Assembly (NCBI RefSeq): GCF_963966145.1
Contig: NC_091049.1
Coordinates: 1,922,001 to 1,986,000, forward strand
DNA from: Tenebrio molitor
Lineage: Eukaryota; Arthropoda; Insecta; Coleoptera; Tenebrionidae
Length of the DNA: 64,000 nucleotides
Direction of reading: 5' to 3'
The translations under genes and the position numbers were made by a program. The notes under the pieces are model-generated. The model saw only the letters and a list, made by a program, of their open reading frames with translations. It did no database searches and was not told the origin of the DNA. This document shows positions 40,130 through 48,677 of this stretch, piece by piece (the stretch's first letter is position 1; each line of letters begins with the position of its first letter).

Positions 40130-40525
40130 CCCAACCCGCACTTTCGCGTAAATTTTTTATTTCAACAACAAAAAAAAAAGAAGCGCAAACCGGTCCAAAA
40201 AGTTCCAAAATTCTTAGCGCTTTTCCAAAAAACTCCAAATTATTTTTGAATTGTATTTGCCCAACCCGCATACATTAATTTTAAGCAAAAAGGCTTTGCA
40301 AAATACGGAAACCGGTCCAAAAATTTCCAAAATTTTTAACGCTTTTCAAAAAACTCCAAATTATTTTTGAATTTTTTAGCACTTTTCAAAAAAACTCCAT
40401 ATTCTTTTGAATTTCATTTTCCCAACCCACATACTCATTAGTTTTACACACAAAAGCGCTAATAAAACATGGAAACTGGCCCAAAATGTTCCAAAATTTT
40501 TAGCACTTTTTGAAAAACCTTTTTT
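40130..40525. repeat. Three degenerate tandem repeats beside exon 2 donor
   Basis: Copies begin CCCAACCC(G/A)CA at about 40130, 40260 and 40421, and share AAACCGGTCCAAAA and TTTTCAAAAAACTCC. Units are ~130-160 bases. The array lies from about 60 bases inside intron 2. Confidence 0.75.
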
Positions 40526-40587
40526 TTTTTCATTTTAAGACTGTGATCCTCCGGAAGTGCCCCCAACTGTCACATTTTGATGCTCAC

Positions 40588-40749
40588 CTCTTGGTTCCAG
40601 GACATGTAGTGCGACATCGCCGGGTCCATGTGCTCGGCCATGACGCTCATCCAGTGGACCAGCCCCTGGGCCCCCTGGCCCCCCACGCCCCCCGATTGCG
40701 GCCCCGAGGGGCTGCCGCCCGATTGGGCCCCGTCCCAACCGAATGCTTT
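40588..40749 (-). CDS. rn: rotund/squeeze-type factor, coding exon 2 (residues 105-158)
   Basis: This exon is exactly 54 codons, phase 0 on both sides, with acceptor CTTTTTTACAG and donor GAG|GTGAGC. It begins KAFGWDG, continues through a Gly/Ser/Gln-rich linker, and then carries LVHWMSVMAEHM (the VHWM core is at about 135-138), followed by a Met/His/Tyr-rich tail ending WNQE. I recall the VHWMSVMAEHM block as a conserved element of insect rotund/squeeze proteins N-terminal to the fingers, possibly a protein-interaction motif; the function is not visible from sequence. GC content jumps sharply relative to the flanking intron. A three-copy tandem repeat begins about 60 bases downstream of the donor, and 14 kb of intron separates this exon from exon 3. 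Confidence 0.85.
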
Positions 40750-43160
40750 CTGTAAAAAAGGAGAAACAAAATCATTACACTTTGAAAAAATTCAATTGAA
40801 GTTTTTAAAATGGATGAAAGGAGGGCTGGAACGGAGACACACGAAAAAAAAATTGTTTTGTTTCCATTTTCTTTATTGTTTTATCATTCGCGTTATAACG
40901 GCGCATCGGAAATTCCGCAGGGGAGGAGGAGTCGAATTTGTGGCCCTCGGGAATCGATGTACACGGTGTTCGATTTAAGTCGGCCGGTAAATTAACGCAG
41001 ACTTGCCACGACCCTGGGCCTGATCGATTTGTGCGATAGGTATCGAGTGGTTCCTAGAAAGAGATTTTTGTTTTGATAAAGAAATGATAAAGTTGTCTTA
41101 AAAAATGACCTTCTCTTCTAAGTGATAACTTATAGCAATTAAAATGAAACTAGATATATGTAGTTATTAAAAATAAGTAAAGGAATATGTAGGATAAATG
41201 TCTTTTAAGGAGGATTGTTTTGTAAGATTTAGACAACTCGAGGTATCCTGAAAAGTCAAAAAACGAGAAAGGGACATCACGTGACACCACGTCTCTAGGA
41301 TTGTATGTGAATTTTAGCTCCGCCCACACTCTTCTTTCGTAAAGTAAAAAAAAATTTAAAGGAATAAGTACGAAATGGATTAATATGAGGATAATTTGTT
41401 TTTGTAAAAATAAAATAACTAGAGATTTCTCGATTTTCTTAGTGCTTCATGATTTTTACTTATATTAATGATTTAATTTGCAACAAAATGTGATTAAAGT
41501 AAGGTTACGAATCTGAAGGAAATTAATGTCAAAGCATACCAACCAATGACCCGCGTTTGTAAACCACGCCCCCTTGACCACTATTTTTTTGAACGCTCGT
41601 AATTTTCTGCTTTTGATGCAACAAAAGAACCAATAATTAATTATTAGTTATTACCTTCATTCGTCTTTTGTCGATACATAAACTATTTCATTCACACTTT
41701 CTTTTGTTTTCGGCTTTTGACGCGCTAGATCTAAGCAATAAAAACGTCGGAAAAACATTAAACTCCAAAAACCAAATTATAATTAAGAAAAAAAATGGGC
41801 AACACCTGTCGGTCACACGAATTTACATGTTCCTCCCTTGATTTCCAAAAAAACTACCAGTTTTACCCACAGGTGTAGTCTGTCGTAAAACTTGTTCGAC
41901 GACTATACAGTGTGTTCCATTACGATCTGCGCCAATCTCGCTGTGGAAGTGTTCTCATGGTCGCGTTCTCATGTTTTTCGTCCAGTCGGTTTGATAAAAA
42001 GAAATGGAAACGTCTTATTGTCCGTCGTTCGACTAGGTAGGATCCGTGTATGGGAAACGTCGCATTAAGAGATATTATAAATGACAAATTAAGATAAGGA
42101 TACTGTTATTAAAGGAATTTGCATACGTCGTTATCTGTGTGGGCAGACGTTGTTGCTGGGCAAATTAAAATTCAAAACCGGCCGATAACAAAGTAACAGT
42201 TTACTGTAATTAAAAAATGCGTAATGGTCGTAGAAAAAATTGCGGCAGCATGATATTCGCCCGATTATTTCGTTCCCTGCGTTAATTACGATCTGGTGTG
42301 AACACGAACAGACGCTCCAAGAGAATCAGAGTTTCACCAGACTTTTGAGCAAATCGTGTCACCTTGCGAGATAATCGTTGATAAGATTAAGAAAAAAAAA
42401 AAAAAAACACGGTGACTTCGTAGAAATCTCTCGTGAGTACACATTGACGATTAGGGATGAGTGGGAGAAAAATAGCCTTTGGGGACAATTATTCCGCAAG
42501 AAAAAGACACTCCCTAAAGCTACGTTCACACCTGAACACGGTCGCCAACTGCTAATTAAAACATTAACAAAAGCCGCCTCGCAAAAAACTGTTTGCCAAA
42601 ACTTTGACCCACTCTCGGACAAAGCCAGGTCCGAGCAGGCTGCCAACCACGCAGCGCCAAAAAACTTGCAACTGTTTAATCCAATTAATCGAAAGATGCG
42701 ACGCGTGTTAGAGCAAGAATTGAAAGTAACAAACGATTCGGAGAGGTCGATTGTTTGATTGGTGGATCGGCGAGATTCAATTTAAATTGTTTGTTATTGT
42801 TGCAAGGTGAAGTGTTTCGACAGTTACAGTGGGTTCATACTTAAATGAGCTTTAAGGCTCTAGACGTAATTATTGATTGGACGTTATGAACGACCGTTAA
42901 ACTTACATTAAGCTGATGCGATTAGCGACGACTGAAAAATCTAGGTTATTGGACGGTTCGTAATTGAACGACTGACCAAATTTGAAACTGACCTGATCTA
43001 CCAAAAGCATAGGCACAGTTAAGTAATTAGGGCGAAGGCAATTTCACTTGAATCCTAAATTAAATTAAAGGAGAGGTTTAACTTTAATTCGATTTTAAGC
43101 GAAGTTCGTGCTGGTTGCTAGAATGAACAGTGAAAAAGTGTGGTGTAGGAAAGCTAAGTG

Positions 43161-43350
43161 ATAATGCGAAAGTGTCACTTCATTGGTCTTGGCATCTGAC
43201 GAGCGGCTGATAAAGTTATTATCTTCGTTGACGAGCGGCAGATAAAGTAAACTAGCTAAATCATTGAAATTTCCAACTCAAATTTTAACAAATTCGTTTC
43301 TGAATCTGACATATTGGAAGCTGTTGCGAATAAGTAAAATTTAATCAAGA
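43161..43350 (+). repeat. ~190 bp repeat with GATAAAGT doublet, copy Y
   Basis: Carries the core CGAGCGGCTGATAAAGTTAT followed by GACGAGCGGCAGATAAAGT, then ACTAGCTAAATCATT. Clear similarity to copy X in reverse orientation, with scattered substitutions and small indels. Type of element unknown. Confidence 0.7.
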
Positions 43351-44605
43351 AAATTCTACATAATTGCAAAACAGACTTACAAAATAGGTATATCTAAATT
43401 AAAAAAAAACTAGTTGACAGACGAATACCTAATTATTAAAAAAAATTGGATTTTGTTCACAGCGTTGTTTATATTAATCATAGTGATAGTAACGCTTCGC
43501 CAAAATACCAGCCTTGGCACATAAAACTTCATTTTTGCTCCTAATAATGTCGCAAAATTTACGTATTCCAAGTCGGGGGTCTTGTAGGGAAAAAATCTCA
43601 GGAATCTCGAAAAAATTAAATAAAAAATATAGGAGGGGTCTTTACAAAGATATATGGGTCTGAAGGTTCAAACTTTTCATCATGTTTTCTTCAAATAAAA
43701 AATATAAATGGTTGACATTCTTTTTGAAATATGGTGAGGATGATTATGTAAAATATTAAAATATAAATGAAAAGACATTTCTTGAAAAAACAGTTTTATC
43801 TCAAAAAAATAAAAGTTTTATTTTTCCAATTTTTGTTCAAAAGGGAAGTACAACATAGCTAGAATATTAATCAGGTACTTTTGAACAAATATTGGCAACT
43901 TTGATATTTTTTTCAAAGTAATTTTTTTTTAAACATTTTTATTTGGTCAACAGGATGCCCCCTACTAAGTCCCGAACTCGGAATACGATAATTTTAAGAC
44001 ACCCTATACAATTATTTTTGAAATTTAAAGTTGTTTTTAAATACCCAAAAAATTTTGGCGATAGAGAAGAATTCCTTTCAGTGTGAAACATTTCTTCTTA
44101 GTTTAGTGGTAGTTATTACGAAATTACGAGTAAATGCTTCGAAATTTTTGTATTTTGATCAGTTCTGTCACTTTAACAGTTCTTCCAGTTGCAAAAGAAA
44201 TGCCATTGTTTTTGTCACAAGAATTTTTCCAATAAGAAAATTAGTGTTTTTCAAAATTCTCTGATGGGGATGACCAGGAATTTTTTTTTATTTTTTAACG
44301 CCTAAATTTTTGATTTACACTTTTTTATAGTATAGAATTTAATAGGAATTGACATCATCTTCACTTTTTCCACGTTTTGCCTATTTCTCCATAAACTGAA
44401 ATTTTGAAATTCTAAAAAAGAGTTCATATTTTATTAAATTAGGTACCCAAAAATATTTCAAAACAAAACAATTTTATTTATTTTTTTTAATTATCTAGGT
44501 CTGTTATTACAAAAATCTATCTAGCTTTTACATTCTTGAAATCTATCAACGTTTTAAAAATACTTTTACATTATAAAATAATTTCCTTTTTATTTCTCCA
44601 AAGTA

Positions 44606-44709
44606 TCCGGTGTTCATTTAAATTTCTCCTCAAAGTTGGCAGAGTCTATTGTGAACGCGCACTCGTCTGCCCGCAGAGTAAAAACACAAACATTTAAATG
44701 AACACCCGA
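44606..44709 (+). mobile_element. MITE family 1, copy E (internally deleted, 104 bp)
   Basis: Both termini and both TA flanks are intact (44604-44605, 44710-44711), but the right half from the centre to the outer TIR is lost: AAAAACACAAAC joins directly to ATTTAAATGAACACC. Confidence 0.8.
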
Positions 44710-45719
44710 TACAAGAGGGGAAATTAATTATTTTTTTTTTAATTGGTTAATAAAGCACTAGTTTCTTTTCTTTCAAAATATTCAATGTTTTTGTTTTGGA
44801 TTTGTATCAATAATGGAGTTACGTTTTCTTATAATTAAAAAGAACATAAAAAAATGTAATTATTGTTATGAAAGTTCTCCGCCTTTATAATTTGATCAAG
44901 TCCTCATTTTATTTTGTTTTGCTCTAATTGTCTGTTACGTTGTTCTCAGTAGTCCAAAATAACTTCTTTTTTACATTTCGGAAACTTTTAAGGTTTGCAG
45001 AGACCAAAAAAGTTTTGCATTTCAAAGAGAAGAAGAAAAATTAAAAATAAAATTCTAAAATACTTCCATCGATGATTATAACGGAACTTCTACACGTTTT
45101 ACTCTTTGACTTTTTCTTTCGTCCTTTACCTAGTTATTTTAATTAATGGACCTGTTACACATTCTTTCCTGTTTAACCTGAAATAGCATTACCATCATTA
45201 TTTTAAATAATCGCAGAATTTTTCATTTATGACATTTATCTAGATTTTCAAAAGTAGCAACTCAATTAACAATTAATGCAAACAATTATTTGTTAAATTT
45301 AACCGGAAATGGACCTGGAAAACATTCTGCGGATATTTTTACCACAAGGTCATTTTGGTACTTGGGTACTGCAAAAAATATCTTCATTAAAAGCTTTTTA
45401 ACGTAATAAATTTTTAATTGTTTTAAAATATTGGCCACGTCAACAAGAAGCTTAATAAACATTTGTACAACAATTAATCACTTTAGAACTCTAGGATGTT
45501 ATGAGAAACGAGATTTGTTGGTCATAACTCACAACTCCATCGTCGCAATAAATTGGAAAATTTTTTTGGGAGTTAAATTTGAGAAATTGTAAAATCAAGC
45601 AGCAAAATTTCTACCAAAAATATTTTTCGAAGGAGGTCTCTCTAAACTCTCTCAGTTAGAAGTTTTATCGAAGAATTAGAAAGTGAAGAAAATCCTGGCT
45701 CGTCCTGGCTTAGGATTAC

Positions 45720-46031
45720 CTGTTCAAAATCTCTATCCTTGTGAAACTGCAACATGTTCTTATACACGTTGGTCTTGTCATCGTTGCTGCTCGACAGCAC
45801 CGCCTTCGCCAGCAGAGTCTTATAGAACTGCGTCGGCAGCAACAACTGATTGTTATTGTAACTGTCCAACTTATTAACGAAATCGTTATACTTCAAGCTC
45901 GGCTTGTACAAAGCGCCCGGCGTTGGACTACTGATGATGGTCTCGTTATGGTTCGAAACCGTCGCGCACGAATCACTCGAGTCCGAACTGTCCATCCCCG
46001 AATGGTCCTGCACCTGTCTGACTGCCGTCAT
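45720..46031 (-). CDS. rn: rotund/squeeze-type factor, coding exon 1 (residues 1-104)
   Basis: This is the first coding exon, 104 codons ending in phase 0 at a CAG|GTAATC donor. The start at 46031 is the first in-frame ATG: an in-frame TAG lies five codons upstream, so the frame is closed on the 5' side if the leader is contiguous. The ATG follows a T-run ending in AAG, which could also be a weak splice acceptor of a 5' UTR intron. The peptide is low in recognisable domains. It has a Ser/Asp-rich stretch near residues 14-21 (DSSDSSDS), a Ser/Thr-rich patch, then a Lys/Leu/Asn/Tyr segment (about 45-95) that looks structured, and it ends DRDFEQ. No zinc finger or signal peptide is visible. It reads directly into exon 2 in phase 0. 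Assignment rests on the linked exons rather than on a motif here. Confidence 0.75.
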
Positions 46032-46133
46032 CTTAAAAAAACCCTAAACCTATCGTGATTTTAGGAACTTTCGGAATATGTCAAGGAACTTTCTGTTTTG
46101 GTTAGTTTTCGAAAAAACGTCAGGCCATCTTCG

Positions 46134-46214
46134 CTACAGTCCCGGTGGCGGCGGCTGCGTCCTCCTCCTCGTCCGTGCACTCCGGCCACGTGCCTCGCGC
46201 CGCCGGCGTTCCAT
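46134..46214 (-). CDS. Upstream ORF in the putative rn leader, 26 codons
   Basis: On the minus strand the start is GCCACCATGG, a textbook strong initiation context, preceded by GCC repeats. The frame runs 26 codons (MERRRREARG..., Arg-rich, then four prolines and GL) to a TAG at 46136-46134, which is 103 bases before the main start codon. If the leader is contiguous from upstream of 46214, this ORF would intercept scanning ribosomes. The peptide has no recognisable domain, and no function is proposed beyond translational control. Whether the region is in the mature transcript is not known. Confidence 0.3.
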   Translation of the reverse strand: MERRRREARGRSARTRRRTQPPPPGL

Positions 46215-46749
46215 GGTGGCGGCGGCGGCGGCAATTAAAACCGTCGTGTTAATGAGCGGTGGTGGGGGGCCCGATTCGACGGTGTTGATGCAGCGACGGC
46301 GGACGCCTCCCCACTCTGGCCGCCCCCTCGCGCGCTTAATTCACACCGACACACGTGCCTCGGCCGTATTAAGAACTAATTAAACCGGGGGCGCCTCGAG
46401 GCCGGCCCTGTTCCCGTGTCGCATCCGCGAGGACGGCGATGCACTTGTTAGTTCAGGAGTTTTCCGTCGACTGAAGTGCGGCGCCCGCCCGAGAACTGGG
46501 TTACAGAAATAAGAAAGAAAAAGAAGTGCAGCGCCGAAGAAAAAATTGTAAAAAAATTGTATGTACATACACGCGGAAGTAAGTATCGAGCGTATATAGA
46601 GTTTTAATATTGATTGGTTATATTCTCGGGGTTTTGTTGCGTGCACCAGTGCATAAGGGAAGAACGCGACGCCGATGCACCGGCCCCGGGGGCGGGGAAA
46701 CGACGCTGAAAAAACGAATGGCCGAGCCGCGACGCCGACGCGTGCATCA

Positions 46750-46777
46750 CAATTAACCGGTTAATGCCGGTTAATTG
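46750..46777. promoter_or_regulatory. Inverted repeat with Grainyhead-like AACCGGTT site
   Basis: Perfect 11-base arms (CAATTAACCGG and CCGGTTAATTG) flank a 6-base spacer. The left arm continues into AACCGGTT, the consensus palindrome for Grainyhead-type factors, and the right arm gives a second CCGGTT half. It lies about 720 bases upstream of the rn start codon. Confidence 0.35.
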
Positions 46778-47330
46778 GCGGCCGAGGGGGCGGGCGGAGG
46801 GGCGGGACGCAACCCCGTCGGCAGACGCCTCGGGGCGGGGGCGGCGGGTGCATAAAGTGCACCACAGCGCAAGACGCGCAAAAAAACCACAAAAACTTTA
46901 TTTCAAGGAAAACACATAAAAATATATAACATCGGATGCGCTTTATTTGGCCATTTTTCCGGGGGCGGACGGCAGACGCGCGGGGGCGGGGGCGCCCGAC
47001 GCCAACTGCAAAAAGACAACGACACACACGCCGCCAACCAATTTAAGACGACTAATTACGATAATCTCTATTTGTCCCGCTGCTTTTTTCGCTGTTTTCC
47101 CGCGAAATGTTTGTCTCTCTAATATTTGCTTTGGCGTTTTTTCTCCTTTATCTCGTCTTTTCATTCATTCCTTATCACCGTAACCCACTCTTCCACGCCC
47201 ACACCGATAAATAAGATTACGCAAATTAAAAATAAACAAACAAAATCCTTCACTTCGACAATTAAGACCCCAGATAAGCCCTATCAAAATCTTGTCATTG
47301 GTGCATTTTCTCAATTTTCTCCGTGTCGGT

Positions 47331-47379
47331 CACGTGTCGCGTCAGTCGCACCACGTGACGTTAGCCCCACCATCACGTG
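47331..47379. promoter_or_regulatory. Three CACGTG E-boxes at ~21 bp spacing
   Basis: CACGTG occurs at 47331-47336, 47352-47357 and 47374-47379, each next to a TC or AC that extends it toward GTCACGTGAC, a form bound by USF/MITF/TFEB-type bHLH-zipper proteins. Start-to-start distances are 21 and 22 bases, two helical turns, so all three face the same side of the DNA. Confidence 0.4.
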
Positions 47380-47560
47380 ACCGCCGCCGTTTCCCCATTT
47401 TCCGATGAAACGGACGACCTCCGCAGCCCCCTCGTCGACGATCCGGCCAATTTCTTTCACACGGAAGACACCGAGACGCCCCAATTCCGGCGAATATGCA
47501 CGCCCCGACAAAACACCGCCACAATGAGAATTTATTAGATGTTTACTTAAAAATATTTGA

Positions 47561-47818
47561 ATGTGTTGCGGTGTTCGGTTGGTAGGAAGAGGGTACGATC
47601 AAAAGATGCAGAAACGTGTCGTCTTTCACAGCACCACAATGGGACCGTTGTACGGTTTAATGGCCCGGTACGTGCCCATCTTCAGGTACGTCATAATGGA
47701 TGAAAGGGTGGAAGATATTCAAATTTGTCGACCCCGGGTAGCTCTAATGACTCTTGTGCAAACACTGCAGCACGCTGAATCCCTAATTCGCGATGCTTTC
47801 TCACGACGAAAATCCTAG
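47561..47818 (+). CDS. Unrecognised coding-like segment upstream of rn
   Basis: The plus strand has an 85-codon frame (starting MCCGVRLVG, ending SRRKS) with a good GTACGT donor-like site inside. On the minus strand the same DNA encodes MTYLKMGTYRAIKPYNG... (22 codons, 47694-47626) with strongly GC-ending codons, a TGA stop and AATAAA 90 bases later (47536-47531) followed by a GT-rich stretch. The minus version has the look of a last exon of another gene or of a decayed insertion; I recognise neither product and cannot say which strand, if any, is coding. Confidence 0.2.
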   Translation: MCCGVRLVGRGYDQKMQKRVVFHSTTMGPLYGLMARYVPIFRYVIMDERVEDIQICRPRVALMTLVQTLQHAESLIRDAFSRRKS

Positions 47819-48315
47819 ACGGCAGTAAACTGCCACCAAGAGGGAAAAACAACCATCGCGAATGATTAAAAAAATTACAAAACATCCCGTTACCCAACAG
47901 GTCCAAAACAGGAAATAATGGTTGGTTAATTATAACAGGTCACTCGAACAATAAGACTTCCTGGCATAACTACATAGTTAACCTTTCGTTCCGAAACTGC
48001 AACTGTTCGTAAAATAAGAAGGGAGGAAGACACGTGGGTGGCTTCCAAAGGATGTTAACAATGATAATTGGAATAAAATATTTGACATTTGCTTTCTTGC
48101 CTGAAAACGAGTTCGGGAGTGTCAGTTTTCCTTAAAAATTCTTATTTAGAAGCTTCTGAAATCTTCCATTTGTTGTTGAGGTTATGTTTGCAACGGCGAC
48201 GGCTATTGTAGCAACAACAATAACGACAATAAAATGCCGATCAAATTGGATTGTTGGAAAACGAAAGAAACATTTTCTTTAACATGCTTTGGTTGATTTA
48301 AAAATTGGTGTAAAT

Positions 48316-48677
48316 ATACTCTGTTTCTGAGCTCGGTGCCGGTAAGCCATAAAACGACCAAAGCGCTGCTGACAGATTCCAGTGCGTCCAAAACATTTCA
48401 TGAATAATTAATAATAACCAGCCTAGGCCATTCTACTGGTATTAAAATGTTACAATCCATCTTTTTGGATTTCCTGCTCTAAAGTACTATCCCTTACCTG
48501 GCAAACCTCCAAACATCATGTTTTCTCACTCTTACGCCCGCACACAGCTTTCAGAACGAAAATGGCCAATTTGTTAACAAAAGAAATTTCCATGTGCGTG
48601 TGTTTAGCAGTGATTATTATTGATTTATGACAACCCAGTTTTACGACTTACCGGCATCGAACTCAGAAACGGAGTAT
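48316..48677. repeat. Imperfect 40 bp inverted repeat pair
   Basis: Arms at 48316-48355 and 48638-48677 match in 35 of 40 positions when one is complemented; all five differences are transitions. Shared core: TGCCGGTAAG. The 282-base spacer has no clear content. Confidence 0.65.

Larger units (their letters stand above)
26504..40587 (-). other. Intron 2 of rn
   Basis: A 14.1 kb intron with donor GTGAGC and acceptor ending TTGCAG. From the donor side it contains a three-copy tandem repeat (40130-40525), an AATTAGTA-rich tract (37.67-39.38 kb), GC-rich islands (36.8-37.45, 34.6-35.3, 31.05-31.91 and 26.55-27.55 kb), three copies of the main MITE family (29663, 30524, 32617), two copies of the second family (27565, 35957) and a TA-flanked element at 28494. 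No coding exon is evident. Confidence 0.75.
40750..45719 (-). other. Intron 1 of rn
   Basis: A 4.97 kb intron with donor GTAATC and acceptor TTTTTTACAG. It holds one element of the ~190 bp GATAAAGT inverted pair (43161-43350), a deleted MITE copy (44606-44709) and a 16-base A run at about 42392. The rest is AT-rich with no coding exon I can support; the 126-codon plus-strand ORF near 42.4-42.75 kb has no recognisable features. Confidence 0.75.
1..46031 (-). other. rn: Partial gene body of rotund/squeeze-type zinc-finger gene
   Basis: Four coding exons on the minus strand define this gene from its start codon at 46031 down through the left edge of the window. Spliced in order they give 262 residues with phases 0, 0, 1, 0 and no internal stop. 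All donors are GT (GTAATC, GTGAGC, GTGAGT, GTGAGT) and the three internal acceptors are pyrimidine tracts ending in CAG. In the rotund/squeeze/LIN-29 family this N-terminal half precedes a block of C2H2 fingers; only the first two cysteines of finger 1 are present here. The family acts as nuclear DNA-binding regulators of limb, eye and neuronal fate in insects. Rotund is preferred over squeeze because Drosophila rotund is a large gene with long introns. The paralogue cannot be excluded from this half alone, and the family itself was recognised from memory. Confidence 0.72.
46032..47550 (-). promoter_or_regulatory. GC-rich upstream region, probable promoter and 5' leader of rn
   Basis: This stretch is much richer in G+C and CpG than its surroundings and lies immediately 5' of the start codon. 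It holds three CACGTG boxes (47331, 47352, 47374), an AACCGGTT-containing inverted repeat (46750-46777), a short upstream ORF (46214-46134) and CCG-rich runs. A TCAGTC on the minus strand at about 46468-46473 resembles an insect initiator, but I see no TATA box and only a poor match to a downstream element. The exact transcription start is therefore unknown. Long ORFs on both strands here are a by-product of GC richness. Confidence 0.45.
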
